The notes: a model not told the origin generated them from the sequence alone. A stretch of DNA of 25,017 nucleotides from JBHIDQ01 sp046760155 (GCA_046760155.1 JBHIDQ010000008.1:1-25017), one strand, 5' to 3'; positions 7,674-14,545 are shown, counted from the stretch's first letter. Made by a program: numbers and translations.

Positions 7674-8129
7674 TCATGTTGAAACTTCATCTTGAGCTTC
7701 AGCATACACTAATGCCTCATTCGGGCAATTAGCCACACACGCTGGTATATCCTTCTCCAAACAGAGGTCACATTTGGCAATCTTTCCTTGTTGCCTTTCT
7801 TGCCTTATTACCCCGAAGGGGCAAGCCAATATACAGGTCCAGCAACCGATGCATTTTCCCTCATCCACGGTAACCACGCCACTATCTGGCTCCCGCTGCA
7901 GGGCTCCGGTAAGACAAGCATAGATACACTGGGGCTCAGCACAATGGCGACATGACACGGCAAAGGAAATGGGCTCCTTTTTCTCCACTCGTAAAAGTGG
8001 CGTAGGTTGCGGTGATTCCCTTTTGAAGGTCTTGATTAAGTCCTTGGATACTGAATGCTCTAATCGGCAATACACTTCGCAGAGGCGACAACCCATACAG
8101 ACCTCTTCATTAATGTAAACCCTCTTCAT
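7674..8129 (-). CDS. CooF/DmsB-type four-cluster 4Fe-4S ferredoxin
   Basis: A 151-residue electron-transfer protein with sixteen cysteines in four groups: Cys11/14/17/21, Cys60/63/68/72, Cys93/96/99/103 and Cys120/123/131/135. This matches the 4x[4Fe-4S] iron-sulfur subunits of the DmsB/HycB/CooF class. It has no Tat signal or membrane segment, so it should be cytoplasmic. It is the first gene after the operon promoter, with GGAAGGA eight bases before the ATG. Sharing an operon with an FAD/NAD oxidoreductase and a split glutamate synthase suggests it carries low-potential electrons to or from that system. The partner could also be an enzyme encoded elsewhere (CO dehydrogenase, formate dehydrogenase or hydrogenase). 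Confidence 0.93.
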   Translation of the reverse strand: MKRVYINEEVCMGCRLCEVYCRLEHSVSKDLIKTFKRESPQPTPLLRVEKKEPISFAVSCRHCAEPQCIYACLTGALQREPDSGVVTVDEGKCIGCWTCILACPFGVIRQERQQGKIAKCDLCLEKDIPACVANCPNEALVYAEAQDEVST

Positions 8130-8178
8130 TTAAGGAATCCTTCCCTAAGAAATAAGCGGTATACGGTTACCTCTTGCC

Positions 8179-8207
8179 ATTGTAAGCTACCGCTAGCTTT
8201 TTGTCAA
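8179..8207 (-). promoter_or_regulatory. Sigma70-type promoter of the ferredoxin-his-glutamate synthase operon
   Basis: On the minus strand a perfect TTGACA (-35, bases 8202-8207) is followed by a 17-bp spacer and TACAAT (-10, 8179-8184). Transcription would start near 8172, giving a 5' UTR of about 42 nt before the ferredoxin ATG. A CAAAAAG sequence occurs twice, 13 bp apart, overlapping and flanking the -35, and could be a regulator site. Confidence 0.85.
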
Positions 8208-8308
8208 GTCTTTTTGGTATAATTTCAGTAGAAACGAGAAAAAATCAAGAATTAGGAAAAAGCGGAAAAAATAAAGGCTAAAATTGCCACATTGACAATA
8301 ACAAGTGA

Positions 8309-8338
8309 TTTTCAAGACAATGGCAAAGTAGGTATTAT
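8309..8338 (+). promoter_or_regulatory. Probable promoter for lgt
   Basis: TTTTCA (8309-8314), 18-bp spacer, TATTAT (8333-8338), about 48 bp before the lgt ATG. It is a moderate match. The 257-bp divergent region also holds a plus-strand TATAAT at 8218-8223 without a convincing -35. Confidence 0.4.
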
Positions 8339-8386
8339 TTTTAATTTTATTATGATGAGTCATTTTCGATTAATGCGGGTAGTCTA

Positions 8387-9154
8387 ATGGGAATCGCTTT
8401 TTATCTGGGACCTTTCGCTATTCACTGGTACGGTATCCTGATTGCGCTAGCGGTAATCGCGACATTAATAGTTGCCATTATTGAGGCGAAAAGACGAAGC
8501 GAAGCTTGGGAGCATGTGCTTAATGCCGCTCTTTTGGTTATTCCTTTGGGCATTATCGGCGCTCGTCTCTATCATGTTATTGATCAATGGGACTTTTACC
8601 GCCAGAACCTGACTTTGATTTTTGGGGGCGCCGGGCTGGGGATTTTCGGAGCCATCATCGGGGGCGCTATTGGACTTTTAATTTACACCAAGTGGAAGAG
8701 ATTGAGCACTTTGCGTTGGATGGATATCGTTGCTCCCGGCCTTATCTTGGCACAGGCGATAGGTAGGTGGGGTAACTTCTTTAACCAGGAACTTTATGGC
8801 TATCCCACTGATTTGCCCTGGGCAATATATATTGACCCCGCCCACCGTCTCCCCGGCTACGAGGCTTTTAGTCATTTTCATCCCCTTTTTCTCTATGAGT
8901 CCCTGTGGAACTTCCTCGGCTTCATTCTGCTGATGTTACTGGGGCGAAGGCTGAAACACCGTCTCCTTGATGGCGATATCTTTTTCTTCTATGCTGTCTA
9001 TTACTCAGTGGGGAGGTTATTTCTTGAGAATCTGAAGATTGATGTCTGGACTATCGCTGGTATTCCTACGGCACAGTGGATATCTGGTATTGCCATTATT
9101 GCTTCAATTGCGGTAATGGTCTATCGGAGGTATCGACTTCAGCGCACAGTTTGA
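8387..9154 (+). CDS. lgt: Prolipoprotein diacylglyceryl transferase Lgt
   Basis: An integral membrane enzyme that moves diacylglycerol from phosphatidylglycerol to the lipobox cysteine of prolipoproteins. The 255-residue length and about seven hydrophobic segments fit the family. The N-terminal IHWYG motif (residues 12-16) and the Lgt signature GRWGNFFNQELYG (126-138, with Arg127, Asn130 and Glu135) are intact. In the segment matching the E. coli F-H-G-G-L-I-G motif this protein reads I-F-G-A-I-I-G, so a Phe seems to replace the His usually cited as important; this alignment is by eye. The ribosome site is weak (GGGT). The next two recognised envelope genes downstream encode a lipoprotein and a probable lipoprotein, a fitting neighbourhood. 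Confidence 0.96.
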   Translation: MGIAFYLGPFAIHWYGILIALAVIATLIVAIIEAKRRSEAWEHVLNAALLVIPLGIIGARLYHVIDQWDFYRQNLTLIFGGAGLGIFGAIIGGAIGLLIYTKWKRLSTLRWMDIVAPGLILAQAIGRWGNFFNQELYGYPTDLPWAIYIDPAHRLPGYEAFSHFHPLFLYESLWNFLGFILLMLLGRRLKHRLLDGDIFFFYAVYYSVGRLFLENLKIDVWTIAGIPTAQWISGIAIIASIAVMVYRRYRLQRTV

Positions 9155-9178
9155 TTTGAAATATAATCTGAGGGAGTG

Positions 9179-10108
9179 ATGAAAAGATTCTCGGTTCGTA
9201 CTTTGTTTTTGACTGCTTTAGTCTTGTTGCTGGTTATGTTATCGGCTATTTCCGTAATATCCTGTGCGCAGGAAGAAGAAACAAGTGAGAAGATAGGGGT
9301 GGTGGTCACCGTACTGCCGCAGGCTGAATTTGTGGAGAATATTGGTGGAGAAAGGGTAGAGGTCGCAGTGATGGTGCCACCGGGGGCAAACGTTCATATC
9401 TATGAGCCCACTCCTTCTCAAATGACCGCCCTTGCCAGGGCAGAAATGTATGTCAAGGTAGGCTCAGGCATCGAATTTGAACTGGTCTGGATGGACAAAC
9501 TGCTCGCGGCTAATAAGGATATGCTGGTGGTTGATTGTTCACAGGGGATAGAACTTCAAGAGATGACAGGAGAGAATAAGCATGAAGAAGAACAGGAGGG
9601 CAAGCCCAAGCATGGTAGGCTGGACCCGCATGTTTGGATGTCACCGTTGAATGCGCAAATAATGGTGCGTAACATTTGCGATGGGTTAATTCAGGTTGAC
9701 CCAGATAGCAAGACTTATTATGAGCAGAATCGGGATGCTTATCTCCAAAAGTTAGCCGACCTTGACCAAGATATCAGAGACGGATTATCAGGAGTGACCA
9801 ACCGCAGATTCATGGTCTATCATCCAGCGTTTAGTTATTTTGCCAAAGAATATGAGCTCACCATGTTACCTATTGAAGAGGAAGGCAAAGAGCCAACTGC
9901 TGCTGGTCTGGCTCATTTGATCGAACAAGCGAAGGCACATGATATAAAAGTTATCTTTGCCGAACCTCAGTTTAATCCGCAGAGTGCTGAGGTCATTGCT
10001 GAGGCAATAGGGGGTAGGGTGGTGTTTATTAACCCTCTGGCTAGGGATTATACCTTGAATATGCGCGTACTTTTAGAGGAGTTGCTTCAGGCAGAAGTCA
10101 ATCAATAA
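9179..10108 (+). CDS. Zinc/manganese ABC-transporter-type substrate-binding lipoprotein (ZnuA/TroA family)
   Basis: A 309-residue cluster A-I (cluster 9) metal-binding protein. It has a hydrophobic signal and lipobox VISC with Cys29 as the lipidated residue. Probable metal ligands are His73 (VHIYEPTP), His151 (LDPHVWMSP), His215 (VYHPAFSYF) and Asp290 (INPLARDY). An acidic and histidine-containing loop at about 131-148 lies just before the second ligand, as in zinc-specific ZnuA proteins. I prefer the ATG at 9179 to the adjacent GTG at 9176 because GAGG is better spaced from it. It follows lgt by 24 bases and is probably co-transcribed. No ABC permease or ATPase gene is nearby, so it is either an orphan partner of a distant transporter or a metal chaperone. 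Confidence 0.93.
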   Translation: MKRFSVRTLFLTALVLLLVMLSAISVISCAQEEETSEKIGVVVTVLPQAEFVENIGGERVEVAVMVPPGANVHIYEPTPSQMTALARAEMYVKVGSGIEFELVWMDKLLAANKDMLVVDCSQGIELQEMTGENKHEEEQEGKPKHGRLDPHVWMSPLNAQIMVRNICDGLIQVDPDSKTYYEQNRDAYLQKLADLDQDIRDGLSGVTNRRFMVYHPAFSYFAKEYELTMLPIEEEGKEPTAAGLAHLIEQAKAHDIKVIFAEPQFNPQSAEVIAEAIGGRVVFINPLARDYTLNMRVLLEELLQAEVNQ

Positions 10109-10136
10109 TCTCTATACTACCACTATTGCCTGTGAT

Positions 10137-10170
10137 AAGATGTACCTAAGCTTCTCATCTTGGCTAGGTA
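10137..10170. repeat. Two interleaved inverted repeats upstream of the 57-aa gene
   Basis: AAGATG (10137-10142) pairs with CATCTT (10156-10161), and TACCTA (10143-10148) pairs with TAGGTA (10165-10170). The four arms alternate, so as RNA they could form either mutually exclusive stems or an H-type pseudoknot, 18 bases before the ribosome site of the small gene. Each stem is only 6 bp, so chance is possible. Confidence 0.3.
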
Positions 10171-10199
10171 TGGTAAGATAATTTAACGGAGGCATCATC

Positions 10200-10373
10200 A
10201 TGAGTGCTGAACTTGAAGCGAAGATAAAATCATCTCTAGTGGAAGACAAGTTACCCTGCGCCGTTGCCTTTAAGATTGCCAAGGAGCTAAAGGTTAGCCC
10301 AAGGGAAGTTGGCCAGGCGGCCAATAGACTAGCCATCAAGATTTCTAGTTGTCAATTGGGCTGCTTTCCCTAG
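10200..10373 (+). CDS. Small cysteine-containing helical protein (57 aa), HTH-like
   Basis: A short gene with an excellent GGAGG seven bases before the ATG and a clear terminator 16 bases after its stop. The protein has a basic helical core, with segments LPCAVAFKIAKELKV, SPREVGQAANRLAIKI and a C-terminal SSCQLGCFP. It carries three cysteines: Cys20, Cys51 and Cys55 (a CxxxC). The order helix, short turn with SPREVG, helix resembles a small helix-turn-helix domain. I have an impression that similar LPC...CQLGCF sequences occur as stand-alone or fused modules in anaerobe genomes, but cannot name a family. A redox- or metal-responsive DNA-binding role is only a guess. Co-transcription with the metal-binding lipoprotein upstream (92-base gap) is possible. 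Confidence 0.8.
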   Translation: MSAELEAKIKSSLVEDKLPCAVAFKIAKELKVSPREVGQAANRLAIKISSCQLGCFP

Positions 10374-10388
10374 AATTTTGCTCTGGCA

Positions 10389-10422
10389 CGATGAGATAAC
10401 CTTTTGTTATCTCTATCGTTTT
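10389..10422 (+). terminator. Rho-independent terminator after the 57-aa gene
   Basis: CGAT-GAGATAAC pairs with GTTATCTC-(A)-TCG around a CTTTT loop, an 8-bp perfect core extended to 12 bp with one bulge. It is followed by TTTT (10419-10422) and AT-rich sequence. It begins 16 bases after the stop of the small gene and separates it from the DUF4349-like gene. Confidence 0.75.
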
Positions 10423-10455
10423 AATATAGTGAAGTATAATGGGTGGGAGGTTCTT

Positions 10456-11592
10456 ATGAAAAGGTTGATCGTATCATTGTTACTGGTTACGCTTCTGCTG
10501 GTGCCGATTGCCTGTGCTGCGCCTGCTCCAGCACCGATTCCAGCCCCGGCACCGGCTCCGGCACCCGCCCCAGCACCACCGTCTCCGACAATAATAATAC
10601 CATCTGCGCCAGAGGAGGCAGGGGCGAAACCAGCCCCTGTTCCCACTCCAGCCCCGGCGCCAGGACCATCGGAGGAGGGCGCCTATCCTGAGACCGAGCG
10701 CATGATTATCCGCACGGCCAACATGCAGCTGGTGGTGGAAGATGTTCGAGACACCATGGACAGAATCACCGAGCTCTCCGAGAGTTTGGGAGGCTTTGTT
10801 GTCGATTCCAGTAGTTGGAAAGAAGGAGAGCGCATTGTCGGGCAGATAACGGTTCGGGTACCGTCATCGGATTTCAACTACGCGATGAGTGTATTGCGTG
10901 AAATGGCCGTGGAGGTGAACTCCGAGAGTACGTCTAGTCAGGACGTTACCGAGGAATACGTTGACCTGGAGGCACAGCTCCGCAACATGGAAGCGACTGA
11001 GGAGCAGCTTCTGAAACTTATGGAGAAGGCGGAGAAAGTGGAGGACATTCTTGGGATTCAGCGTGAGCTGTCAAAAGTGCAGCAGGATATTGAGCGGACC
11101 AAGGGGCGCATGCAGTACCTGGAGCGGACCTCGGCGATGTCGCTTATCCAGGTCTTGCTGGAGCAGTCCAAGCTTGAGGTACGGTTGAGTGCCAATAAGG
11201 TAACGGCCAAAGAGGGAGAGGAGATTCGTTTTGACAGTGATGTGGGCGGTGGCATCCGGCCCTACAGCTACGAGTGGGACTTTGGCGACGGCAATACCAG
11301 CACCGATAACAATCCAAGGCATAAGTACAAGTCAGAAGGAACCTATACCGTTACGCTGACGGTCACCGACGACCGTGGTAATCAGGATACGGAAAAGCGG
11401 AGTGACTACATCACGGTTATCCCGGCTTGGAGTGCGGGTAATATTGTCAGCAGTGCTTGGAATGGCCTGATAACCTTTGGTCGGGGACTGGCGAATGTAC
11501 TCATCTGGCTCGGCATTTTCAGTCCGGTCTGGATAGCCATTGGTGTTATACTGTATTTCGCCTGGTGGCGTCGGAGGAAGAAAAGAGCATAA
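10456..11592 (+). CDS. DUF4349-like anchored surface protein with Pro-Ala linker and PKD domain
   Basis: 378 residues from the ATG at 10456, which has GGGAGG five bases upstream; the frame is open further upstream but lacks a ribosome site and crosses the terminator. It starts with a signal peptide and Cys20 in VPIAC, an atypical lipobox with Pro at -3. Residues 21-75 are a Pro-Ala-rich linker. Residues about 80-240 look like DUF4349, with MIIRTANMQLVVEDV, VPSSDFNYAM and a coiled coil (about 165-225). Residues about 243-323 form a PKD domain (YEWDFGDGNTS, GTYTVTLTVTD). A membrane segment (about 347-370) and basic tail WWRRRKKRA follow. The N-terminal linker and PKD domain should lie outside the membrane. 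Function is unknown; PKD domains usually bind proteins or carbohydrates. DUF4349 is assigned from pattern memory. Confidence 0.88.
   Translation: MKRLIVSLLLVTLLLVPIACAAPAPAPIPAPAPAPAPAPAPPSPTIIIPSAPEEAGAKPAPVPTPAPAPGPSEEGAYPETERMIIRTANMQLVVEDVRDTMDRITELSESLGGFVVDSSSWKEGERIVGQITVRVPSSDFNYAMSVLREMAVEVNSESTSSQDVTEEYVDLEAQLRNMEATEEQLLKLMEKAEKVEDILGIQRELSKVQQDIERTKGRMQYLERTSAMSLIQVLLEQSKLEVRLSANKVTAKEGEEIRFDSDVGGGIRPYSYEWDFGDGNTSTDNNPRHKYKSEGTYTVTLTVTDDRGNQDTEKRSDYITVIPAWSAGNIVSSAWNGLITFGRGLANVLIWLGIFSPVWIAIGVILYFAWWRRRKKRA
10528..10590 (+). repeat. Low-complexity CC-GGC/GCA-rich tract coding Pro-Ala repeats
   Basis: In-frame alternation of Pro and Ala codons (about ten Ala-Pro dipeptides) makes an extended rigid linker after the signal peptide of the DUF4349-like protein. 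A shorter tract occurs at about 10632-10670. Tracts like this are prone to length variation by slippage. Confidence 0.8.
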
Positions 11593-11610
11593 CTAAGGAG
11601 GATAGTAGGG

Positions 11611-12396
11611 ATGGACCTGACTAAATTTTCTCTGGAAGGTAAGGTAGCCCTGGTAACCGGAGGCAGCCGGGGAATTGGTCGGGCCATTGCTCTGGCTTTG
11701 GCTGATGCCGGAGCGGATGTGGCTATATGTAGCCGCAAACTACCGGCTTTAGAGGAAGTGGCGGAAGAGATTAGGCAAAAGGGTAGAAAAAGTATGGCCA
11801 TCGCCAGCCATGTGGCCAAGCCGGAGGAGTCAAAAGCTTTGGTGGAAAAGGTGAAAGGTGAGTGGGGAAAGATTGATATCTTGGTCAACAATGCCGGCAC
11901 CAATCCCTACTACGGCCCTCTATTAGAGGCTGAAGAATGGGCATGGGATGTCACCATGAACGTTAACCTCAAAGGGCCGTTTTTATTAAGTCAATTAGTG
12001 GCTAGGGTGATGAAGGAGCAAGGTGGCGGTAGCATTATCAATATCGCCTCTATTGCTGGCCTGATTCCCAGCGAGCTGAATATTTATTCTGTCACCAAGG
12101 CTGGTTTGATCATGCTGACTAAGGTTATGGCTAAGGAGTTGGGACAGTACAAAATTAGGGTTAATGCCATTGCCCCTGGAGTCATCAAGACCCGATTGAG
12201 TGAAGCGTTATGGAAGGAGCCAGCCAAAGGCAAAGCAGCAGCCGGAAGTAAAGCTCTGGGCTATATTGGGCTGCCAGAGGACATCGCCGGAGCAGCCGTT
12301 TTTCTGGCCTCGGATGCCTCAAGTTACCTTACCGGGGAAACTATTATCGTGGATGGTGGTGAGAGTATCGGACCGGCGCCGGTTTATACCACCTGA
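11611..12396 (+). CDS. Short-chain dehydrogenase/reductase (classical SDR)
   Basis: A 261-residue NAD(P)-dependent oxidoreductase with all classical motifs: TGGSRGIG cofactor loop (residues 16-23), NNAG (93-96), Ser147, and the catalytic Tyr159/Lys163 in YSVTK. The C-terminus has SSYLTGETIIVDGG. The substrate cannot be read from sequence; the family includes 3-oxoacyl-ACP reductases and many alcohol, sugar or acyl-CoA dehydrogenases. AAGGAGG lies before the ATG, and the gene starts 18 bases after the DUF4349-like gene, so the two probably share a transcript despite unrelated functions. It converges with the cysteine protein at 12404 with only 7 bases between stops, so no room exists for a terminator there. 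Confidence 0.93.
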   Translation: MDLTKFSLEGKVALVTGGSRGIGRAIALALADAGADVAICSRKLPALEEVAEEIRQKGRKSMAIASHVAKPEESKALVEKVKGEWGKIDILVNNAGTNPYYGPLLEAEEWAWDVTMNVNLKGPFLLSQLVARVMKEQGGGSIINIASIAGLIPSELNIYSVTKAGLIMLTKVMAKELGQYKIRVNAIAPGVIKTRLSEALWKEPAKGKAAAGSKALGYIGLPEDIAGAAVFLASDASSYLTGETIIVDGGESIGPAPVYTT

Positions 12397-12403
12397 GCTG
12401 GAA

Positions 12404-12733
12404 TTACTTCACAGAGTCTGTTAGCGACTTTAGTTTTTCCATTACCGCGGTGCTGATATCTTTTTCGGCAACTGGCACCATATCAATTGTTTCGGCAGCC
12501 ACCACGATACTTCGATTGGCCTTGGCTCTGTTTTCTTGCTTGTTGCCACAGGCTCTGGGGCAACCACAGAGAATGACCATGGTATCAATATGGTTGCTCT
12601 CTGGCGCGACCAAAATTAAGTCATCCTCTTTACCGATGACTTCTTTTAACTCATTGCCGATTTTCGATAGGTCAATGAGGGGATTACAGGAACCGCAGTA
12701 TTTCAGTGCTACCTTTATCTTGGAACCTAGCAC
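12404..12733 (-). CDS. Small cysteine-motif protein coupled to the dehydratase-like gene (109 aa)
   Basis: The soluble protein has two cysteine motifs: YCGSCNP (Cys13, Cys16) and CGCPRACG (Cys56, Cys58, Cys62). Five cysteines in this spacing suggest an iron-sulfur or other metal site, but the fold is unknown to me. I have an impression of similar CGxCNP...CGCPRAC proteins in anaerobes near acyl-CoA or aromatic degradation genes. It starts at a GTG that overlaps the end of the 4-hydroxybutyryl-CoA dehydratase-like gene by 7 bases, with no strong SD of its own, so it should be translated by coupling. A role in supplying or repairing the labile cluster of that enzyme, or as an electron carrier, is inference from this linkage only. 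Confidence 0.82.
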   Translation of the reverse strand: MLGSKIKVALKYCGSCNPLIDLSKIGNELKEVIGKEDDLILVAPESNHIDTMVILCGCPRACGNKQENRAKANRSIVVAAETIDMVPVAEKDISTAVMEKLKSLTDSVK

Positions 12734-14184
12734 ACTAGCCGTGGTTGCTCTCCGATCTTAGCTAATTTTTGGGCTAGTCGTTTCTTATGCTCCCAATTTG
12801 AGCGGCGCATGATCATTATTTTTTGTGCCTGCGGCGAACCAGCACCGTGCATGGATTCCACCAGGGCGGTGCCGCAGGTCATACCCTCGATCAGCCTTAA
12901 GAGACGCATCCTGGTTTCGGCAGGAACTTCAGCTACTCCCTTTACGTATTTATCGACATACTTACCGACTCTGGTATTTCCCCAGTCCATTTCGGAGGGC
13001 ATGGTGGCTAACAGACCGCCAGCAATATCCTGAGCTAACCTAGCGATTTCATATACATTGCGAGTCACGTTCAGCTTGGTCACATTGGCCAGAAGCGGGT
13101 CAGCCATAAAGTTACCCGCCGGCATGCGGTAACCCTGGCAGGAGCAGGCAATGGAACAGCAGTAAAGAGTCTCGGCCAAGTGAACCATCTCCACTAGCTT
13201 ATCTCTAATATGAGAAGCTTTGGCGGTGCCTTGAACCTCGGTAAGGGCGTAAGTCGCCCCAATGAGGGCATCAGCCAGGCCAACCTTGCAGCCACCATAA
13301 TTCTGCCGATGGGGAGTGGCGAAACGCTCGACAAGCTCGAAAACAGAGTCGTACTCGCCGCACATAAACACGTTTTCCCAAGGGATGAAGACGTTATCGA
13401 AGACCACCAGCGACTCACCACCGACAATGCCGTATTCTGGATTGCCTTGGTCGATGATGCAGCCGCTGCACTTTCGGTCATCATTGGTCTGGCGACCAAA
13501 AACATGAATGACATTGGGAGCATCTACTGGTACATAGAAGCAAACCGCAAAGTCAGCATCAGCCTCCTTCATTGAGGTGGTGGGCATGACTAGGTGTCCG
13601 AGGGCATTAACCGCGCCGGTGATATGGACCTTAGCCCCCCGAACCACAATGCCATCACGTTTCTTCTCAACGACGTGAACATATTGGTCAGGATCGCTCT
13701 GCTCGCTAGGTGATAAACTTCGGTCACCTTTGGGGTCGGTCATCGCGCCGGAAAGAAATAAGTCCTTGGCTTGTATTTCCTTAAGAAGGTTGACGAACCG
13801 CTGGTGATACTCAGTGCCGTTCTTTTGGTCCAGGTCGAAAGTCACCGAGTAAACGGCATTCAAGGCATCATGACCAACGCAGCGGGCAAAGCAACTTCCC
13901 GTCTGTTGGCCTAAGGCACGCAGTGCTTTTACTTTTTGCACCAGGTCATCAGTACTATGATGAACGTGGGTAAAAATGTTAATCTTCTCTCCGGTTAAGT
14001 GCGACTTGGTGGTCAGCAGTGCCTCAAACTCGGGTGCCTGAGCCATATCATAGGTTAAGGCGGCGGCATTGACATGAGGGATGAAGGCAGGATGGTCAGC
14101 CACGCTTTCAATTTTCTCCCCCATATAGTAGATTTCCGGCTTGACTCTCCGCAAACTATCTCGATACCCATCACCACTTATCAT
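12727..14184 (-). CDS. 4-hydroxybutyryl-CoA dehydratase / vinylacetyl-CoA isomerase family enzyme
   Basis: 485 residues, close to the about 490 of the characterised Clostridium aminobutyricum enzyme. This is the 4-hydroxyphenylacetate 3-hydroxylase superfamily of FAD proteins. The four ligands of the unusual [4Fe-4S] cluster are present: Cys98 and Cys102 (GSCFARC), His292 and Cys299 (PHRQNYGGCK). Tyr296, Lys300 and Glu257 also occupy positions reported as active-site residues, from memory. This separates it from plain flavin hydroxylases, which lack the cysteines. The reaction would be reversible dehydration of 4-hydroxybutyryl-CoA to crotonyl-CoA via a ketyl radical; a related substrate is possible. 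GAGG precedes the ATG. It is flanked by a two-TM mini-protein upstream and a coupled cysteine protein downstream; no CoA-transferase or 4-hydroxybutyrate dehydrogenase is in the window. Confidence 0.92.
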   Translation of the reverse strand: MISGDGYRDSLRRVKPEIYYMGEKIESVADHPAFIPHVNAAALTYDMAQAPEFEALLTTKSHLTGEKINIFTHVHHSTDDLVQKVKALRALGQQTGSCFARCVGHDALNAVYSVTFDLDQKNGTEYHQRFVNLLKEIQAKDLFLSGAMTDPKGDRSLSPSEQSDPDQYVHVVEKKRDGIVVRGAKVHITGAVNALGHLVMPTTSMKEADADFAVCFYVPVDAPNVIHVFGRQTNDDRKCSGCIIDQGNPEYGIVGGESLVVFDNVFIPWENVFMCGEYDSVFELVERFATPHRQNYGGCKVGLADALIGATYALTEVQGTAKASHIRDKLVEMVHLAETLYCCSIACSCQGYRMPAGNFMADPLLANVTKLNVTRNVYEIARLAQDIAGGLLATMPSEMDWGNTRVGKYVDKYVKGVAEVPAETRMRLLRLIEGMTCGTALVESMHGAGSPQAQKIMIMRRSNWEHKKRLAQKLAKIGEQPRLVC

Positions 14185-14242
14185 GCCCGTAACCTCGCTA
14201 TTTTTGTTTTTCGATGAAAACTAAGTTGCTGACTACTCCTGA

Positions 14243-14425
14243 CTATTCGTAGCTGCGCCCAAGGGCAAAGACAATCGAGACCAAGAGTAAAATTGCCGCT
14301 AACAGAAACCAGAAGGTCCAGGTGAATTGAGGCATAATTAGTGGAATTACCTCGGCGGCAGTAACGATGCCCATTATGGCACAGAGTCCACCAACCGCAC
14401 CCACAATTGCAGCTGTTATTCCCAT
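14243..14425 (-). CDS. Two-TM small membrane protein (60 aa)
   Basis: The 60-residue protein has two hydrophobic helices (about residues 4-27 and 35-54) and a short charged C-terminus (GRSYE). GGAGG stands six bases before the ATG, which supports a real gene. It lies 58 bases upstream of the 4-hydroxybutyryl-CoA dehydratase-like gene on the same strand and probably heads that transcript. There are no recognisable catalytic residues. It may anchor or accompany a membrane complex; function unknown. Confidence 0.8.
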   Translation of the reverse strand: MGITAAIVGAVGGLCAIMGIVTAAEVIPLIMPQFTWTFWFLLAAILLLVSIVFALGRSYE

Positions 14426-14545
14426 AATCGAACCTCCTTATTTATTTTATCCTGTAAGCATAAGTTTATTATATAATTTTAAAATTCACAACCTAAATTC
14501 AGGAAAAGGGGATTAGTAAAAGCAAACCAAATTGACCCTGGGGTA

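Noticed and set aside
8218..8223. Plus-strand TATAAT as an lgt promoter
   Set aside because: No -35 lies 16-18 bp upstream (TTGTCA is only 11 bp away), and the segment is explained by the minus-strand promoter and its flank.
10112..10339. Minus-strand 75-codon open frame
   Set aside because: It is antisense to the 57-residue gene, which has a strong ribosome site and a terminator.
10435..10440. TATAAT before the DUF4349-like gene as its -10
   Set aside because: Transcription would start inside or after the GGGAGG ribosome site, and no -35 or TG extension is present.
10413..10691. Multiple overlapping frames over the Pro-Ala tract
   Set aside because: The repetitive GC-rich tract keeps all frames open and gives Gly/Ala or Arg/Ser repeats; only the frame with signal peptide and downstream domains is real.
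11406..11903. Minus-strand 165-codon open frame
   Set aside because: It spans the junction of two well-supported plus-strand genes, has no motifs and reads as antisense composition.
13210..13575. Plus-strand 121-codon open frame
   Set aside because: It is antisense to the 4-hydroxybutyryl-CoA dehydratase-like gene, whose four Fe-S ligands are conserved.
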